DNA from: Anaerolineae bacterium
GTDB taxonomy: Bacteria > Chloroflexota > Anaerolineae > Promineifilales > Promineifilaceae
Direction: 5' to 3'
Assembly: GCA_019637635.1 (NCBI GenBank)
Contig: JAHBVI010000024.1
Location: forward strand, 1-64,000
DNA: 64,000 nt
Shown in pieces: positions 27,982 to 36,310 of this stretch (within the stretch, counting starts at the first letter, position 1; each line of letters starts with the position of its first letter). The position numbers and the translations under genes are program-made. Below the pieces are notes generated by a model that saw only the letters and a list, made by a program, of their open reading frames with translations, did not search any database and was not told where the DNA came from.

Positions 27982-28078
27982 AGTGCGCCCATCCTTATGG
28001 TGGCTGGTAGCTGGTGAGTTGTACCAATCGCCAGCTTTTGCCAAGTTTACCACAGAGAAGGGCGGAGGGGGATGGGGA

Positions 28079-28130
28079 AACGTGATGCGTGAGAATGCTC
28101 CAGTCACGCATCACGTTTCACGCATTACTT
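28079..28130. repeat. GTGATGC repeat with inverted arm
   Basis: CGTGATGCGTGAGAATG is followed by inverted CACGCATCACG copies. It overlaps the stop codon of the peroxiredoxin-like gene (28125-28127). Confidence 0.78.
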
Positions 28131-28592
28131 CAGCATATCCAGGATGGCGAAGATTTCTTCGTTTTCGGGAATATCGGTCATGTCGTGGCCGTAATGGACA
28201 AAACGAGCCACGCCGGCCTGGTCTACAATGACCTGGGCGGGCATCCGCCCCAGTTTGAAGAGGCTCACTTCCTGGCCGTACAGTTTGAGGACGGAATGTT
28301 GGGGGTCAGGCAGGCCGACGTAAGGTAGTTCTTCTTCCTGCCAGTAAGTGCGGAAGGCGTCCGCATTTTCCGGGCCAACGACAATTATTTCGGTGTGCCT
28401 ATCGGTAAATTCATCGTAATCACGGCGCAACTGCGCCATGTGCCGGCGGCAGTACGGTCAGGTAAAACCGCGATTAAAAACCAGCACGACGTGTCTTTCA
28501 CCACGATAGTCGGAGAGGCGGACGGAACGGCCGTTAAAATCTGCCAGCTCAAAATCCGGCGCGGGGGTATTGATTTCTACTTTTTTGCCCAT
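28125..28592 (-). CDS. Peroxiredoxin-like selenoprotein with in-frame UGA (Sec) codon
   Basis: Reading from ATG 28592 gives a 155-residue AhpC/TSA-type thioredoxin-fold protein: MGKKVEINTPAPDFELADF, LSDYRGERHVVLVFNRGFT, then TGA at codon 45 (28460-28458), then PYCRRHMAQLRRDYDEF through to ILDMLK and a normal stop. In relatives this region reads RGF-x-C-P-x-C-R, so the TGA falls exactly on the peroxidatic Cys, giving U-x-x-C. A hairpin follows at 28440-28421 (see SECIS entry). Both flanks are intact and AGGA sits 9 nt before the ATG, arguing against a dead gene. It should reduce peroxides or act as a thiol oxidoreductase in the cytoplasm. The alternative is a nonsense mutation. selA/selB/selC are not in this window. 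Confidence 0.8.
28421..28440 (-). promoter_or_regulatory. Candidate bacterial SECIS hairpin
   Basis: On the minus strand an 8-bp stem, CAUGGCGC / GCGCCGUG with one G-U pair, closes the loop AGUU. The stem begins 17 nt and the loop 25 nt after the UGA. Bacterial SECIS elements, as remembered from the published bSECIS model, need a short stem-loop just after the UGA with a G among the first two loop bases and the loop about 16-37 nt away. This hairpin meets all of these. Confidence 0.65.
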
Positions 28593-28596
28593 AGCA

Positions 28597-28643
28597 GTAT
28601 GTCCTAGAACTTAGTATAAGTCAGTAACAGTTCTAGGACATAC
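28597..28643 (-). promoter_or_regulatory. 15-bp inverted repeat covering the selenoprotein ribosome site
   Basis: Perfect arms at 28597-28611 and 28629-28643 are separated by 17 nt. In the mRNA the 3' arm, AGTTCTAGGACATAC, contains the AGGA ribosome site, so the folded leader would hide it. The 17-nt loop contains TATACT, which could alternatively be a -10 box, making the palindrome a DNA operator. Either way it looks regulatory for the peroxiredoxin-like gene. Confidence 0.6.
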
Positions 28644-28689
28644 GGCCGTAAAAACAAGATCAGGTTTAGCGAAAACTCATATTTGTTGT

Positions 28690-29247
28690 TTATTCGCCGA
28701 TGGTGACGGGGATCACCATCGTCTCGCCGCCGTGCGCCGGTAGGGTGAAGGGTCTGCTGGTGAGCAGCACCGCGCCGCCCTGCTGCTGGTAGATGACCCA
28801 GCGGTAAGGGCCAGAACCCAGATTTTCGCCGCCTACCCACCATTCGCGCACGCTCACCCATTGGCCCCCAACCTGAGAGATGTTGTCCATCTGCCCGCGC
28901 CAGCCTTCCACGGTATGCCAGTTGGCGCCGTCGCTCCACTGCACTTCCGTCCATAATTCTTGCCAGGCGGTTAGATGCCACTGCCAGTTCGGGCCATAAC
29001 GCGCGTGCAGTTGCAGACGACTGCCGGTTTGCGCCGATTCTGCAACCGGTTCAGGCGTGGCTGTGGGGGGGGCCGGGGTCGGTTCTTCTGGTACCGGCGT
29101 GGCGGTGGGTGGTTCGCCGCCGCGCGGTGGCAGTTCGCCTTCCTGGGCGGCGGCAAACAGGGGCAGCATCAACGCCGCCAGCAGCAACACGGCCGTGCCC
29201 ATGAGTAAAATAGAAAGGGTGCGATTTTCAAATAATTTCGTGGTCAT
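28690..29247 (-). CDS. Small secreted or membrane-tethered protein of unknown function
   Basis: The 185-residue protein starts at ATG 29247 with AAAAGGA upstream. An N-terminal hydrophobic segment (LSILLMGTAVLLLAALMLPLFAAA) is followed by a Pro/Thr/Glu linker (about 38-75) and a Trp-rich beta domain (WQWHLTAWQELWTEVQWSDGAN region, then WVSVREWWVGG). The Trp-rich end looks like a small beta-sandwich that may bind carbohydrate or cell wall, but no family is recognised. It is the upstream neighbour of the peroxiredoxin-like gene and is separated from it by that gene's hairpin. Confidence 0.6.
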   Translation of the reverse strand: MTTKLFENRTLSILLMGTAVLLLAALMLPLFAAAQEGELPPRGGEPPTATPVPEEPTPAPPTATPEPVAESAQTGSRLQLHARYGPNWQWHLTAWQELWTEVQWSDGANWHTVEGWRGQMDNISQVGGQWVSVREWWVGGENLGSGPYRWVIYQQQGGAVLLTSRPFTLPAHGGETMVIPVTIGE

Positions 29248-29277
29248 CTTATACATCCTTTTCAAAATGGATATGGA

Positions 29278-29301
29278 GATATGGGGATATTTCCCCATAT
29301 C
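29278..29301. repeat. GATATGGGGA hairpin
   Basis: GATATGGGGA (29278-29287) and TCCCCATATC (29292-29301) form a perfect 10-bp stem next to degenerate GGATATG tandem copies (29267-29280). It lies between the stop of the cadherin-like gene and the small secreted protein start; probable terminator. Confidence 0.65.
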
Positions 29302-29306
29302 AATCG

Positions 29307-32300
29307 TTAAGGGGCAACGGCCGTACCGGATATGATGTTGTTGTACGGCCCACCCAGGATTTCGTGTGTTTCCAGAATGCCGCCATAGGAGACGCCCTCA
29401 CGGGCAGAATCTACCTGCGCATAAATCAGCGTTCCGGCGGGCAGGCTGCCGTTATACAGGCTTTCTTCGGGCACAAAGTATTGGTTAGGTGCGCCCGGCT
29501 CGGTGCTGTATACCAGCGTCAGCGATTGGCCGGGGGCCAACAGAGCGGTAACGCCCCAGGCGATGCCTTCATCGGCCAGGTCATACCATAGCTGGTTGGG
29601 GCCGGTGGGGGGCGCACTGGGATTGATGTAAAAGTCAACCCAGAAGCCGCTGGTGGTGGCGGTATTGCCCTGATTTTGAATGGTCAATTCAATCTGGCTG
29701 CTGCTGGCGCTGACGGCCGTAATCACCAGATCGGGCGCGCTCACCGCCTGATTCATAATGAGGGGCAGGTAGATGGCCGATAGTTCCTGGATAGTAAAGG
29801 TGGTGGGGTCAAACATGCCCGGTTGGGTGGGGTCATCGGTAAAGGTGAACGCTTCATTTTGGCCGTCGTTGTCGCCGTCGTAGAAAATCTGGCCCTGGTT
29901 GCTGACCACCTGGCCGCGGAAACCGGGCAAAATGGTGGCTTCAATCTCCAGAATGACACTGCCGCCGGCCGGAATGGCCCCGTTCCAGGTGACGGTGTTG
30001 AAGCTGGAAGCGATAGCACCGCCGCCGCTGACGACCTGTGCATTGGTCAACACGATTTCTTCCGGCAACTCATCTACGAACTCATCGCCGGGGTTATCCA
30101 TCTGGTCGGTGTCGCCGGTGTTGGAAAGGACAATGGTGTAACGGATGGCGCCGCCTTCGTTAAAGCTGCCGCTAACCGTTTTCAGGCCTATGATGTCGGA
30201 CGGGGCAATGACGGTGACAACGGCCGTGTCGCTGCCACTATCGCCATCATCATCCGTCACCGTCAGGGTGGCGGTGTAGACGCCAACGCCGGGGTAAATG
30301 TGGGAGGGGGTTAAGGTGCCCGTCAGCACGCTGCTATCGCCAAAGTCCCAGGCATACGTCAGGGTATCCCCGGCGCCGGGGTCGCTGGCTGCGCCGCTGA
30401 AGTTGGCCGGAAAGCCGTCCAGGACGATCTGGTTGGGGCCGGCGTCGGCGATGGGGGGCAGGTTGTGTACGGTCACGGCCGTTTCGCCTGTATCGCTGCC
30501 GCCGTCATCATCCGCCAATGTCACCACAATTGTCGCCGGGTCATAGTTATCCTGGTACGTGTGCGTTTCCGCGAAGCTGCTGGAACCGGCGGCATAGTTG
30601 AAGTTTTCCACCACACCATCTCCCCAGGCCACCGTCAGGATGAAGGTGTCTAGCGGGCTGATTTCGCTAAATGTGCCGGAGAGAGTGATGGATTCGCCTT
30701 CGTTCAATGTGGTGGGCACGGCCGTGAGCGAATCGAGCGTGGGCGGCACATTGCTGACGGTAACGCTGGCGTTGGCCGAGTTGCTGTCTGTGCCGTCATC
30801 TACCGTCACTTCAATGGTGTAGTCGTCAGTTGGGCCGGATAGGTCATCCAGGTAAGTGTGGTCGGCGCTGAAACTGGTGGCGCCCACCGGCAGGTTGATT
30901 ACATCGCTGTTGCCATCGCCCCAGGCAATGACGATGGTGTGGGCGTCGCCGCTGTCCTGGTCGGTGAAGCTGCCTGTCAGGGTGATGGTTTCGGTTTCCT
31001 GAATGGCCGCAGGGGAAACGTCTAAGTCGTCATCGTTGATGATGGGGGGGTCGTTGGCGTCGAGGACGTTGATGGTCATCACGGCCGTGTCCGTCAGCGC
31101 CCCACTGTCTGTCACCTGCACATCCAGGCTGTAGCCGGGCGTCGTTTCAAAATCCAATGTGCTGTTGTCGGCAACGACAATCACGCCGGCATCGTTGATG
31201 ATAAATACGCCGTCCGGATCGCCGCTGAGAATGTCAAAGGTGAAGGAGTCCTCGCCATCGCCATCTGAGACCGCAATGGTACCCACAATGGCCCCATTCG
31301 CCGCATTTTCGGCGATGGTGAACGTTTGGGGGTTGATGTCTGGGGGGAATTCGTTCACGTTTGTCAGGTTGATGGTGATGGTGGCCTCGTCGGTTAAATT
31401 GCCGGTGTCTGTGACGCGCACGGTGAGGTTAAAGGTGGGGGTGGTTTCAAAATCCAGGGCGGCGCTGTTGGCGACGGTTATCTGGCCGGAGAGGTCGTCA
31501 ATGGCAAAAGCGCCGTTGGTGTTGCCCGCCATGATGCCGAACGTGAGCGGGTCATCGTTGGGATCGAAAGCAGCCACGGTGCCAACGGCCGTACCGTTCG
31601 GGCTGTTTTCGGGGACGCTGAAACTCTGGTTATTGATGATGGGTGGCCCGTTGGGATCAAAGATGACGTGGATGGTGATAACGGCCGTGTCACTCAACCC
31701 CCCATCGCTGACTCGCACCAGCAGGGTAAACGTGGTGGGGTCGCTCAACAGTGTATTGTCTGCCACCGTCAGCAAGCCGGACGTCAGTTCCAGGCCAAAA
31801 GTGTTGCCGGTATTCCCGGCCAAAATCGTGTAAAAGAGGTCATTTCCGTCCGGGTCTGTGGCGGCAATTGTGCCCACAACCGTCCCCGTGGGGCTGTTAA
31901 CGAAGACATCAAACGCCTGGTCTTCAATAACCGGGGCATCATTGATATTGATGACATTAATGGTCATGATCCCGGTATCTGTGCCATCCGGGTTGCTTAC
32001 TTCGACCGTGAGGAAAAAGGCAGGGTTGGTTTCAAAATCAATTTGGGTGCCATCGGCCACCGTGAGCAGGCCGCTGCTGGCGTTAATGGCAAAAGCCCCC
32101 AGTTCGTTACCGGCGATAATGGCGTAGGTCTCGGCGTCGGTGGCTATAACAGTGCCAACGGCCGTGCCGGTGGCGCTGTTTTCCACAACCATAAAGCTCT
32201 GGTCTTCCACCACCGGCGCCGCCAGGTAGGAAGCCAATACGGGCAGCCAACGGCCAGAGGCGGCGGCAAAAAATAACACAATCAAAAGACCCACAGATAG

Positions 32301-32363
32301 CCGGTAATGATGGCGCAATAGGGGGAAAATTTTGGAAATAACGGCCGATAAGTGCAATAACAT
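29307..32363 (-). CDS. Giant secreted adhesin with cadherin-like, PKD-like, DUF11 and CARDB domains
   Basis: The 1018-residue extracellular protein has an N-terminal signal/membrane segment (about 1-45). Four cadherin-like repeats of about 95 residues follow (each with xxFxIDDxSGxITVA, LDFETTPxFxLTVxVTD, and the end xDAxTINVxNxND). Then come two beta-sandwich modules with TITLTGSFTD and SITLSGTFSE, a PKD domain (about 635-730, AWDFGDSS), a DUF11-like domain, a mid-molecule AIYLPLIM motif near 865, and a CARDB domain (about 875-1000). Cadherin repeats normally bind calcium. Likely cell-cell or floc adhesion. ATG at 32363 is preferred for its GGGAG site. Confidence 0.85.
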   Translation of the reverse strand: MLLHLSAVISKIFPLLRHHYRLSVGLLIVLFFAAASGRWLPVLASYLAAPVVEDQSFMVVENSATGTAVGTVIATDAETYAIIAGNELGAFAINASSGLLTVADGTQIDFETNPAFFLTVEVSNPDGTDTGIMTINVININDAPVIEDQAFDVFVNSPTGTVVGTIAATDPDGNDLFYTILAGNTGNTFGLELTSGLLTVADNTLLSDPTTFTLLVRVSDGGLSDTAVITIHVIFDPNGPPIINNQSFSVPENSPNGTAVGTVAAFDPNDDPLTFGIMAGNTNGAFAIDDLSGQITVANSAALDFETTPTFNLTVRVTDTGNLTDEATITINLTNVNEFPPDINPQTFTIAENAANGAIVGTIAVSDGDGEDSFTFDILSGDPDGVFIINDAGVIVVADNSTLDFETTPGYSLDVQVTDSGALTDTAVMTINVLDANDPPIINDDDLDVSPAAIQETETITLTGSFTDQDSGDAHTIVIAWGDGNSDVINLPVGATSFSADHTYLDDLSGPTDDYTIEVTVDDGTDSNSANASVTVSNVPPTLDSLTAVPTTLNEGESITLSGTFSEISPLDTFILTVAWGDGVVENFNYAAGSSSFAETHTYQDNYDPATIVVTLADDDGGSDTGETAVTVHNLPPIADAGPNQIVLDGFPANFSGAASDPGAGDTLTYAWDFGDSSVLTGTLTPSHIYPGVGVYTATLTVTDDDGDSGSDTAVVTVIAPSDIIGLKTVSGSFNEGGAIRYTIVLSNTGDTDQMDNPGDEFVDELPEEIVLTNAQVVSGGGAIASSFNTVTWNGAIPAGGSVILEIEATILPGFRGQVVSNQGQIFYDGDNDGQNEAFTFTDDPTQPGMFDPTTFTIQELSAIYLPLIMNQAVSAPDLVITAVSASSSQIELTIQNQGNTATTSGFWVDFYINPSAPPTGPNQLWYDLADEGIAWGVTALLAPGQSLTLVYSTEPGAPNQYFVPEESLYNGSLPAGTLIYAQVDSAREGVSYGGILETHEILGGPYNNIISGTAVAP

Positions 32364-32582
32364 GATCATCTCCCTCAACAGACTCTATATTTGAGCGGCA
32401 AAAGGCGTGTATGGGGGGATCATGGTTAGCTGTGGTGGCTCATGCAGGGCTTCTTCCACGCCTCTTGCCTGGTAAACATCATCTTCAATGATCTGATGAT
32501 TACGGCAAAAGTATAAGTTCACGCCCGGTTCACGCCTATGAGCAGAGGGTCATGGCATGAAGGTACTACTTATCAACAAGGG

Positions 32583-32611
32583 TTGCGTTAGAAACCATAC
32601 CTCATTACTAT
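32583..32611 (+). promoter_or_regulatory. Possible sigma-70 promoter for the LuxR-TPR gene
   Basis: TTGCGT (32583-32588), a 17-bp spacer and TACTAT (32606-32611) lie about 80 bp before the leader ORF. The match is moderate. The remaining 32364-32694 divergent gap shows no gene. Confidence 0.35.
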
Positions 32612-32694
32612 AGGGAACAACACGTATATCCTTTTTTATCCGACTACAACACATCACAAGGCAACCACAAAACTACAGTCTCCTGGATGGAAAA

Positions 32695-32775
32695 ATGACT
32701 AACCAGCCCATGACGCCGGATTGGGGCGCCAATACCTTTATGCGCGGCCTCAATTCTCTGGCGGTCAAATGGTAA
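32695..32775 (+). CDS. Possible 26-residue leader peptide
   Basis: Reads MTNQPMTPDWGANTFMRGL and then seven more residues to a TAA that overlaps the ATG of the regulator gene (AAATGGTAA). GGATGG precedes the start. The overlap would allow translational coupling of the LuxR-type regulator. No known family; could be chance. Confidence 0.3.
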   Translation: MTNQPMTPDWGANTFMRGLNSLAVKW

Positions 32776-34514
32776 ACGACGCGCCATCAAACACCGTCGC
32801 TATGATTAACCTGGGTCAGGCGGCGCTGGCGCGGGGCGATTGGTCGGCAGCCCGCGCCGCCTTTGAGACGGTTTTGCGCCAGGAAGAAACGGCCGTTGCG
32901 GCGAAAGACATTGCGGCAACGGCCGTCGCCCTCGATGGCCTGGGTATGGCCGCCTGGTGGCTCAATGACGCCGCCACAGCCATTAGCGCCCGCGAACGCG
33001 CCTACCAGCTTTACCGCGCCCAGGGTGAGACCCGCAGCGCCGCCCGCGTAGCCGCCTGGCTGGCCATGGACACCTTCCACTTCCGGGGTGAATATGCCAT
33101 CGCCAATGGTTGGATACAACACGGCCGTCGCCTGGTGGAAAACAGCGAACCGGGCGTAGAATCCGGCTGGCTAGACGTGGCCCAGGCGCATGTTTTGATG
33201 TGGGCTGACCTGGATTATGCCGCCGGTCAACAACTATGCGCCCAGGCCGTGGCCCTGGGTAAAACGTTGGGGGATGTTGATCTGGAGATGGCTGGATTGT
33301 CCGGGGAAGGGTTGGCGCTGGTGAACCAGGGGCAGGTGGGCGAGGGGATGCGCCGCCTGGATCAGGCCACGTTGGCGGCCACCAACGGCGACGTCAACGA
33401 TATAGACGCCGCCTGTACCGCCTGCTGCTGCCTCATTTTTGCCTGCGAATGGACGCGGGATTATGAACGGGCGGCGCAGTGGGTCCAACGGCTGCGTGAC
33501 CTGGCGACGCGCTGGTCTCACCCTACGCTGCTGGCTTTTTGCCAGGTGCATTACGCCAGCCTGCTCATCTGGCGTGGCGAGTGGGCGGCGGCCGAAGCGG
33601 AGCTACTGGTGGCTACCAGTCACCTGGCGACCACGCAGCAGCCGGCGCGTGTGGCCGATGGTCTGGTACGGCTGGCCGATCTGCGCTGCCGCCAGGGGCG
33701 TTTTGCCGAAGCCGAGGCTCTCTTTGCCCGGCTTGAATCGCCGACATTTAACGCATTGGCCGGGGATTATCGGCTCTATGGACGGGCGGTATTGGCGTTG
33801 GCGCAGGACGAGGTAGATACGGCCGTGAACCTGACCGAACGCTTCCTGCGCGCCATGCCCACCGAAAACCGGCTGGAGCGTGTCGCCGGGTTTGAACTGC
33901 TGCTTCAGGCGCAGGCGCGGCGCGGTGACCAGGCGGCGGTGGCGGCGGCGCTGGCGGAAATGAAAACGGCCGTTGCCCACGTCACCACCAAACCGATGCA
34001 GGCCGCCCTCTCTTTTGCCGAGGGTCTGGCCGCTGTTACCGCCAACGACCCACAGACGGCGCGGCGGTGTTTTGAAGATGCCGCCGAATGGTGGGCGCGC
34101 GCCGGTATCCCCTTTGAAGCCGCACGGGCGCGGCTGGAACTGGCCCGCGTGTTGTGGGCCGTGGGCGACCAGGAAGCCAGCCAGCGCCAGGCAGCCAAAG
34201 CGGCCGACGAATTTGCCCGGCTGGGCGCGCCGCCCGACCTGAACCGCGCCGCCGCTTTTTTGCGCCAGATGGAGAGCGCAACTGCCAGGAAAAACGGCCG
34301 TACCCACCCACCCGCCAACCTGACCCCCCGTGAGGTGGAAGTGCTGCGGCTGCTGGCGCACGGCCGTAGCAACCAGGAAATCTCCCACGAACTGGTCTTA
34401 AGTGTGCGCACCGTCGAACGCCACATCTCCAATATCTACAGCAAAATTGGTGCGGAAGGCCCCTCTGCCCGCGCCGCCGCCACCGCTTTTGCCATCCAAC
34501 GCATGCTCGCGTAG
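32769..34514 (+). CDS. LuxR-type transcriptional regulator with TPR-like sensor region
   Basis: The 581-residue protein is mostly helical repeats of TPR type (for example AMINLGQAALARGDWSAARAAFE, near residues 10-35), followed by a C-terminal LuxR HTH (about 515-575, LTPREVEVLRLLAHGRSNQEI then SVRTVERHISNIYSKIG). This is the tail half of the MalT/LAL class without the ATPase domain. TPR-like regions bind ligand or partner proteins. The neighbouring flavoprotein or adhesin gene could be a target (inference). ATG 32769 was chosen because the preceding in-frame residues are not helical repeat. Confidence 0.85.
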   Translation: MVNDAPSNTVAMINLGQAALARGDWSAARAAFETVLRQEETAVAAKDIAATAVALDGLGMAAWWLNDAATAISARERAYQLYRAQGETRSAARVAAWLAMDTFHFRGEYAIANGWIQHGRRLVENSEPGVESGWLDVAQAHVLMWADLDYAAGQQLCAQAVALGKTLGDVDLEMAGLSGEGLALVNQGQVGEGMRRLDQATLAATNGDVNDIDAACTACCCLIFACEWTRDYERAAQWVQRLRDLATRWSHPTLLAFCQVHYASLLIWRGEWAAAEAELLVATSHLATTQQPARVADGLVRLADLRCRQGRFAEAEALFARLESPTFNALAGDYRLYGRAVLALAQDEVDTAVNLTERFLRAMPTENRLERVAGFELLLQAQARRGDQAAVAAALAEMKTAVAHVTTKPMQAALSFAEGLAAVTANDPQTARRCFEDAAEWWARAGIPFEAARARLELARVLWAVGDQEASQRQAAKAADEFARLGAPPDLNRAAAFLRQMESATARKNGRTHPPANLTPREVEVLRLLAHGRSNQEISHELVLSVRTVERHISNIYSKIGAEGPSARAAATAFAIQRMLA

Positions 34515-34684
34515 CCATTTGTGTGTTTAGCTACGTGTCCAGTTACGTGCCGGCACCCATGACAACGGCCGTCGTTTTGCCTATGCTGTGACTAACCGGC
34601 CGGTTCGCCGGACGCTTACCAGATAATGAACGCGCCCGGCGGGCCACCGGCTTACTGGCACCCGATTTGCCAGATTGGGCGGCG

Positions 34685-34729
34685 ATGGCGATTGAGGAAA
34701 TCGCCTTACATAGGAGTGAAACAAAATGA
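34685..34729 (+). other. Short open frame overlapping the flavoprotein start
   Basis: A frame with no stop from 34595 to 34726 ends in MAIEEIALHRSETK and a TGA overlapping the next ATG (ATGA). It may be a leader peptide or the C-terminal remnant of a lost gene. No family recognised. Confidence 0.25.
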
Positions 34730-35967
34730 CAGAACGTGTAAATACAATCGTAATCGGCGCCGGGCAGGCCGGTTTGTCTACCAGCTACTTCTTAAAACAG
34801 CAGGGCGTGGAGCATCTGGTTTTGGAGAGGGAGGCGATTGGGGCCAGTTGGCGGCAACGGTGGGATTCGTTTACGCTGGTGACGCCGAATGCCATGTGCA
34901 ATTTGCCCAACTTTGCCTGCCAGGAGGACCCGGATGGGTTTTTGGGGCGGGATGCGGTGGTGCGTTACCTGGAAGACTTTGTAGCTACGTTTGCGCCGCC
35001 CCTGCGGACGGGGGTATGTGTCACGGCCGTGCGCCCCCACAGTTCTGGCGCCGGTTACACAGTAGTCACAGACCAGGATGAGTTCCATTGCCAAAACGTG
35101 GTCGTCGCCACCAGCATTTTCCAGCGGCCCCGCTTTCCGGCCGATGCGAGAAAATTGCCGCCGGAGATTGTGCAGGTACATTCGCAGGATTACCGCAACC
35201 CGGCGCAGTTGCCAGAGGGCGCTGTGTTGGTGGTTGGTTCGGGCCAGTCTGGGGCGCAAATTATGGACGAATTATTCCTGGCCGGGCGGCAGGTGTATCT
35301 GTCGGTGAGCCGGGCCGGGAATGTCCTGCGCCGCTATCGGGGGCAAGATACTTTCCATTGGCTGCGCCAGTTGGGCATCTTTGAGATGTCTGTGCATGAG
35401 CTGGATTCCCCGGCCGAGCGATTTGAAGCGCACAATCACGTCAGCGGGCGGGACGGGGGGAAGACGATCAATTTGCGGTGGTACGGCCGTAACGGGGTCA
35501 CACTGTTGGGTAAAGTGGCCGGGATCAACGGGGACCACCTCATCCTGGCCGATGACCTGATCGCCAATCTGAACCTGGCGGACAAGATCTCCCGCCAATT
35601 ATGCACTATGCTGGACAAACAGATGGTCGCGCAGGGCGTGACAGCCCCGCCACCGGCGGCCGATGAACGCCTGGATGATACCTGGGAACCGGCCCACTCG
35701 CCGCGTGAGCTTTCCTTGAGCGCCGCCGGGATCAATACTGTCATTTGGGCTACGGGTTATAGTTTTGATTTCAGTTGGATTCAGGGTGTGGCCGTAGACG
35801 AATTTGGGTATCCTTGCCAGGAGCAGGGCGTGACCGCGCAGCCGGGCCTTTACTTTGTGGGGTTGCACTGGCTGAACAAATTTAAGTCAGCCCTGCTCTA
35901 CGGCGTGGCCGAAGACGCGGCGCATGTGGCGGCGCACATAGTTGCCCAGCTTGCCCCGGTTGATTGA
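34726..35967 (+). CDS. Flavin-containing monooxygenase-like NAD(P)/FAD oxidoreductase
   Basis: The 413-residue flavoprotein has an N-terminal FAD Rossmann motif VIGAGQAGLSTSYFLKQQG, the GASWRQRWDSFTLVTPN segment conserved in CzcO/FMO-like enzymes, a second NAD(P) Rossmann motif VLVVGSGQSGAQIMDEL near 165, and the ATGY-type motif IWATGYSFDFSWI near 340. Relatives oxidise soft nucleophiles (S, N) or make indole-acetate precursors. The substrate is unknown. TAGGAG lies 9 nt upstream. It is convergent with the HTH regulator at 35981. Confidence 0.88.
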   Translation: MTERVNTIVIGAGQAGLSTSYFLKQQGVEHLVLEREAIGASWRQRWDSFTLVTPNAMCNLPNFACQEDPDGFLGRDAVVRYLEDFVATFAPPLRTGVCVTAVRPHSSGAGYTVVTDQDEFHCQNVVVATSIFQRPRFPADARKLPPEIVQVHSQDYRNPAQLPEGAVLVVGSGQSGAQIMDELFLAGRQVYLSVSRAGNVLRRYRGQDTFHWLRQLGIFEMSVHELDSPAERFEAHNHVSGRDGGKTINLRWYGRNGVTLLGKVAGINGDHLILADDLIANLNLADKISRQLCTMLDKQMVAQGVTAPPPAADERLDDTWEPAHSPRELSLSAAGINTVIWATGYSFDFSWIQGVAVDEFGYPCQEQGVTAQPGLYFVGLHWLNKFKSALLYGVAEDAAHVAAHIVAQLAPVD

Positions 35968-35980
35968 CCAATGACCCGCC

Positions 35981-36310
35981 TTATGCTTCTGGCGGGGTCC
36001 ATTGGTTGGCATTATGGCGCAGCGATTCAAGCTGTTGCCAATGGCGAGCAATGGCTTCCCGCCCCGCCGGGCTGAGCGCAACTAAGGTGTTGGGCTTCTT
36101 ACCTATGAACTTCTTTTCAATCGTAATCAGTTCCGCGTCTTCTAATTTGGCCAGATGACTGGACAAATTCCCTTTTGTTAGCCCGGTCAACCGTTGCAGG
36201 AAGAGGAAATCGGCGCTCTGGCAGGCGGAGAGGGCGGTCATAATGGCCAGGCGGGCCGGTTCATGGATGAGTTTATCCAATGCCACCAGTTCCTCGAATA
36301 GTGCGGTCAT
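35981..36310 (-). CDS. Winged-helix transcriptional regulator (HTH_34/ArsR-like)
   Basis: The 109-residue protein has LIHEPARLAIMTALSACQSADFLFL, LTGLTKGNLSSHLAKLEDAELI (recognition helix) and KKPNTLVALSPAGREAI (wing), the pattern of small dimeric winged-helix regulators of the HTH_34 type. Its start overlaps the upstream membrane protein stop by 4 nt (ATGA), so the two are co-translated. Such pairs usually have a regulator controlling its own membrane protein, and two palindromic sites around the operon promoter fit autoregulation. Confidence 0.9.
   Translation of the reverse strand: MTALFEELVALDKLIHEPARLAIMTALSACQSADFLFLQRLTGLTKGNLSSHLAKLEDAELITIEKKFIGKKPNTLVALSPAGREAIARHWQQLESLRHNANQWTPPEA

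Noticed and set aside
28125..28439. A 104-residue peroxiredoxin fragment starting at Met52 as the real gene
   Set aside because: It lacks the N-terminal strand, the catalytic loop and any ribosome site, whereas the upstream frame continues the family alignment across the TGA.
34595..34729. A real gene before the FMO-like gene
   Set aside because: The open frame has no start with a ribosome site except a 14-codon end piece, and no recognised family. Kept only as a low-confidence short frame.
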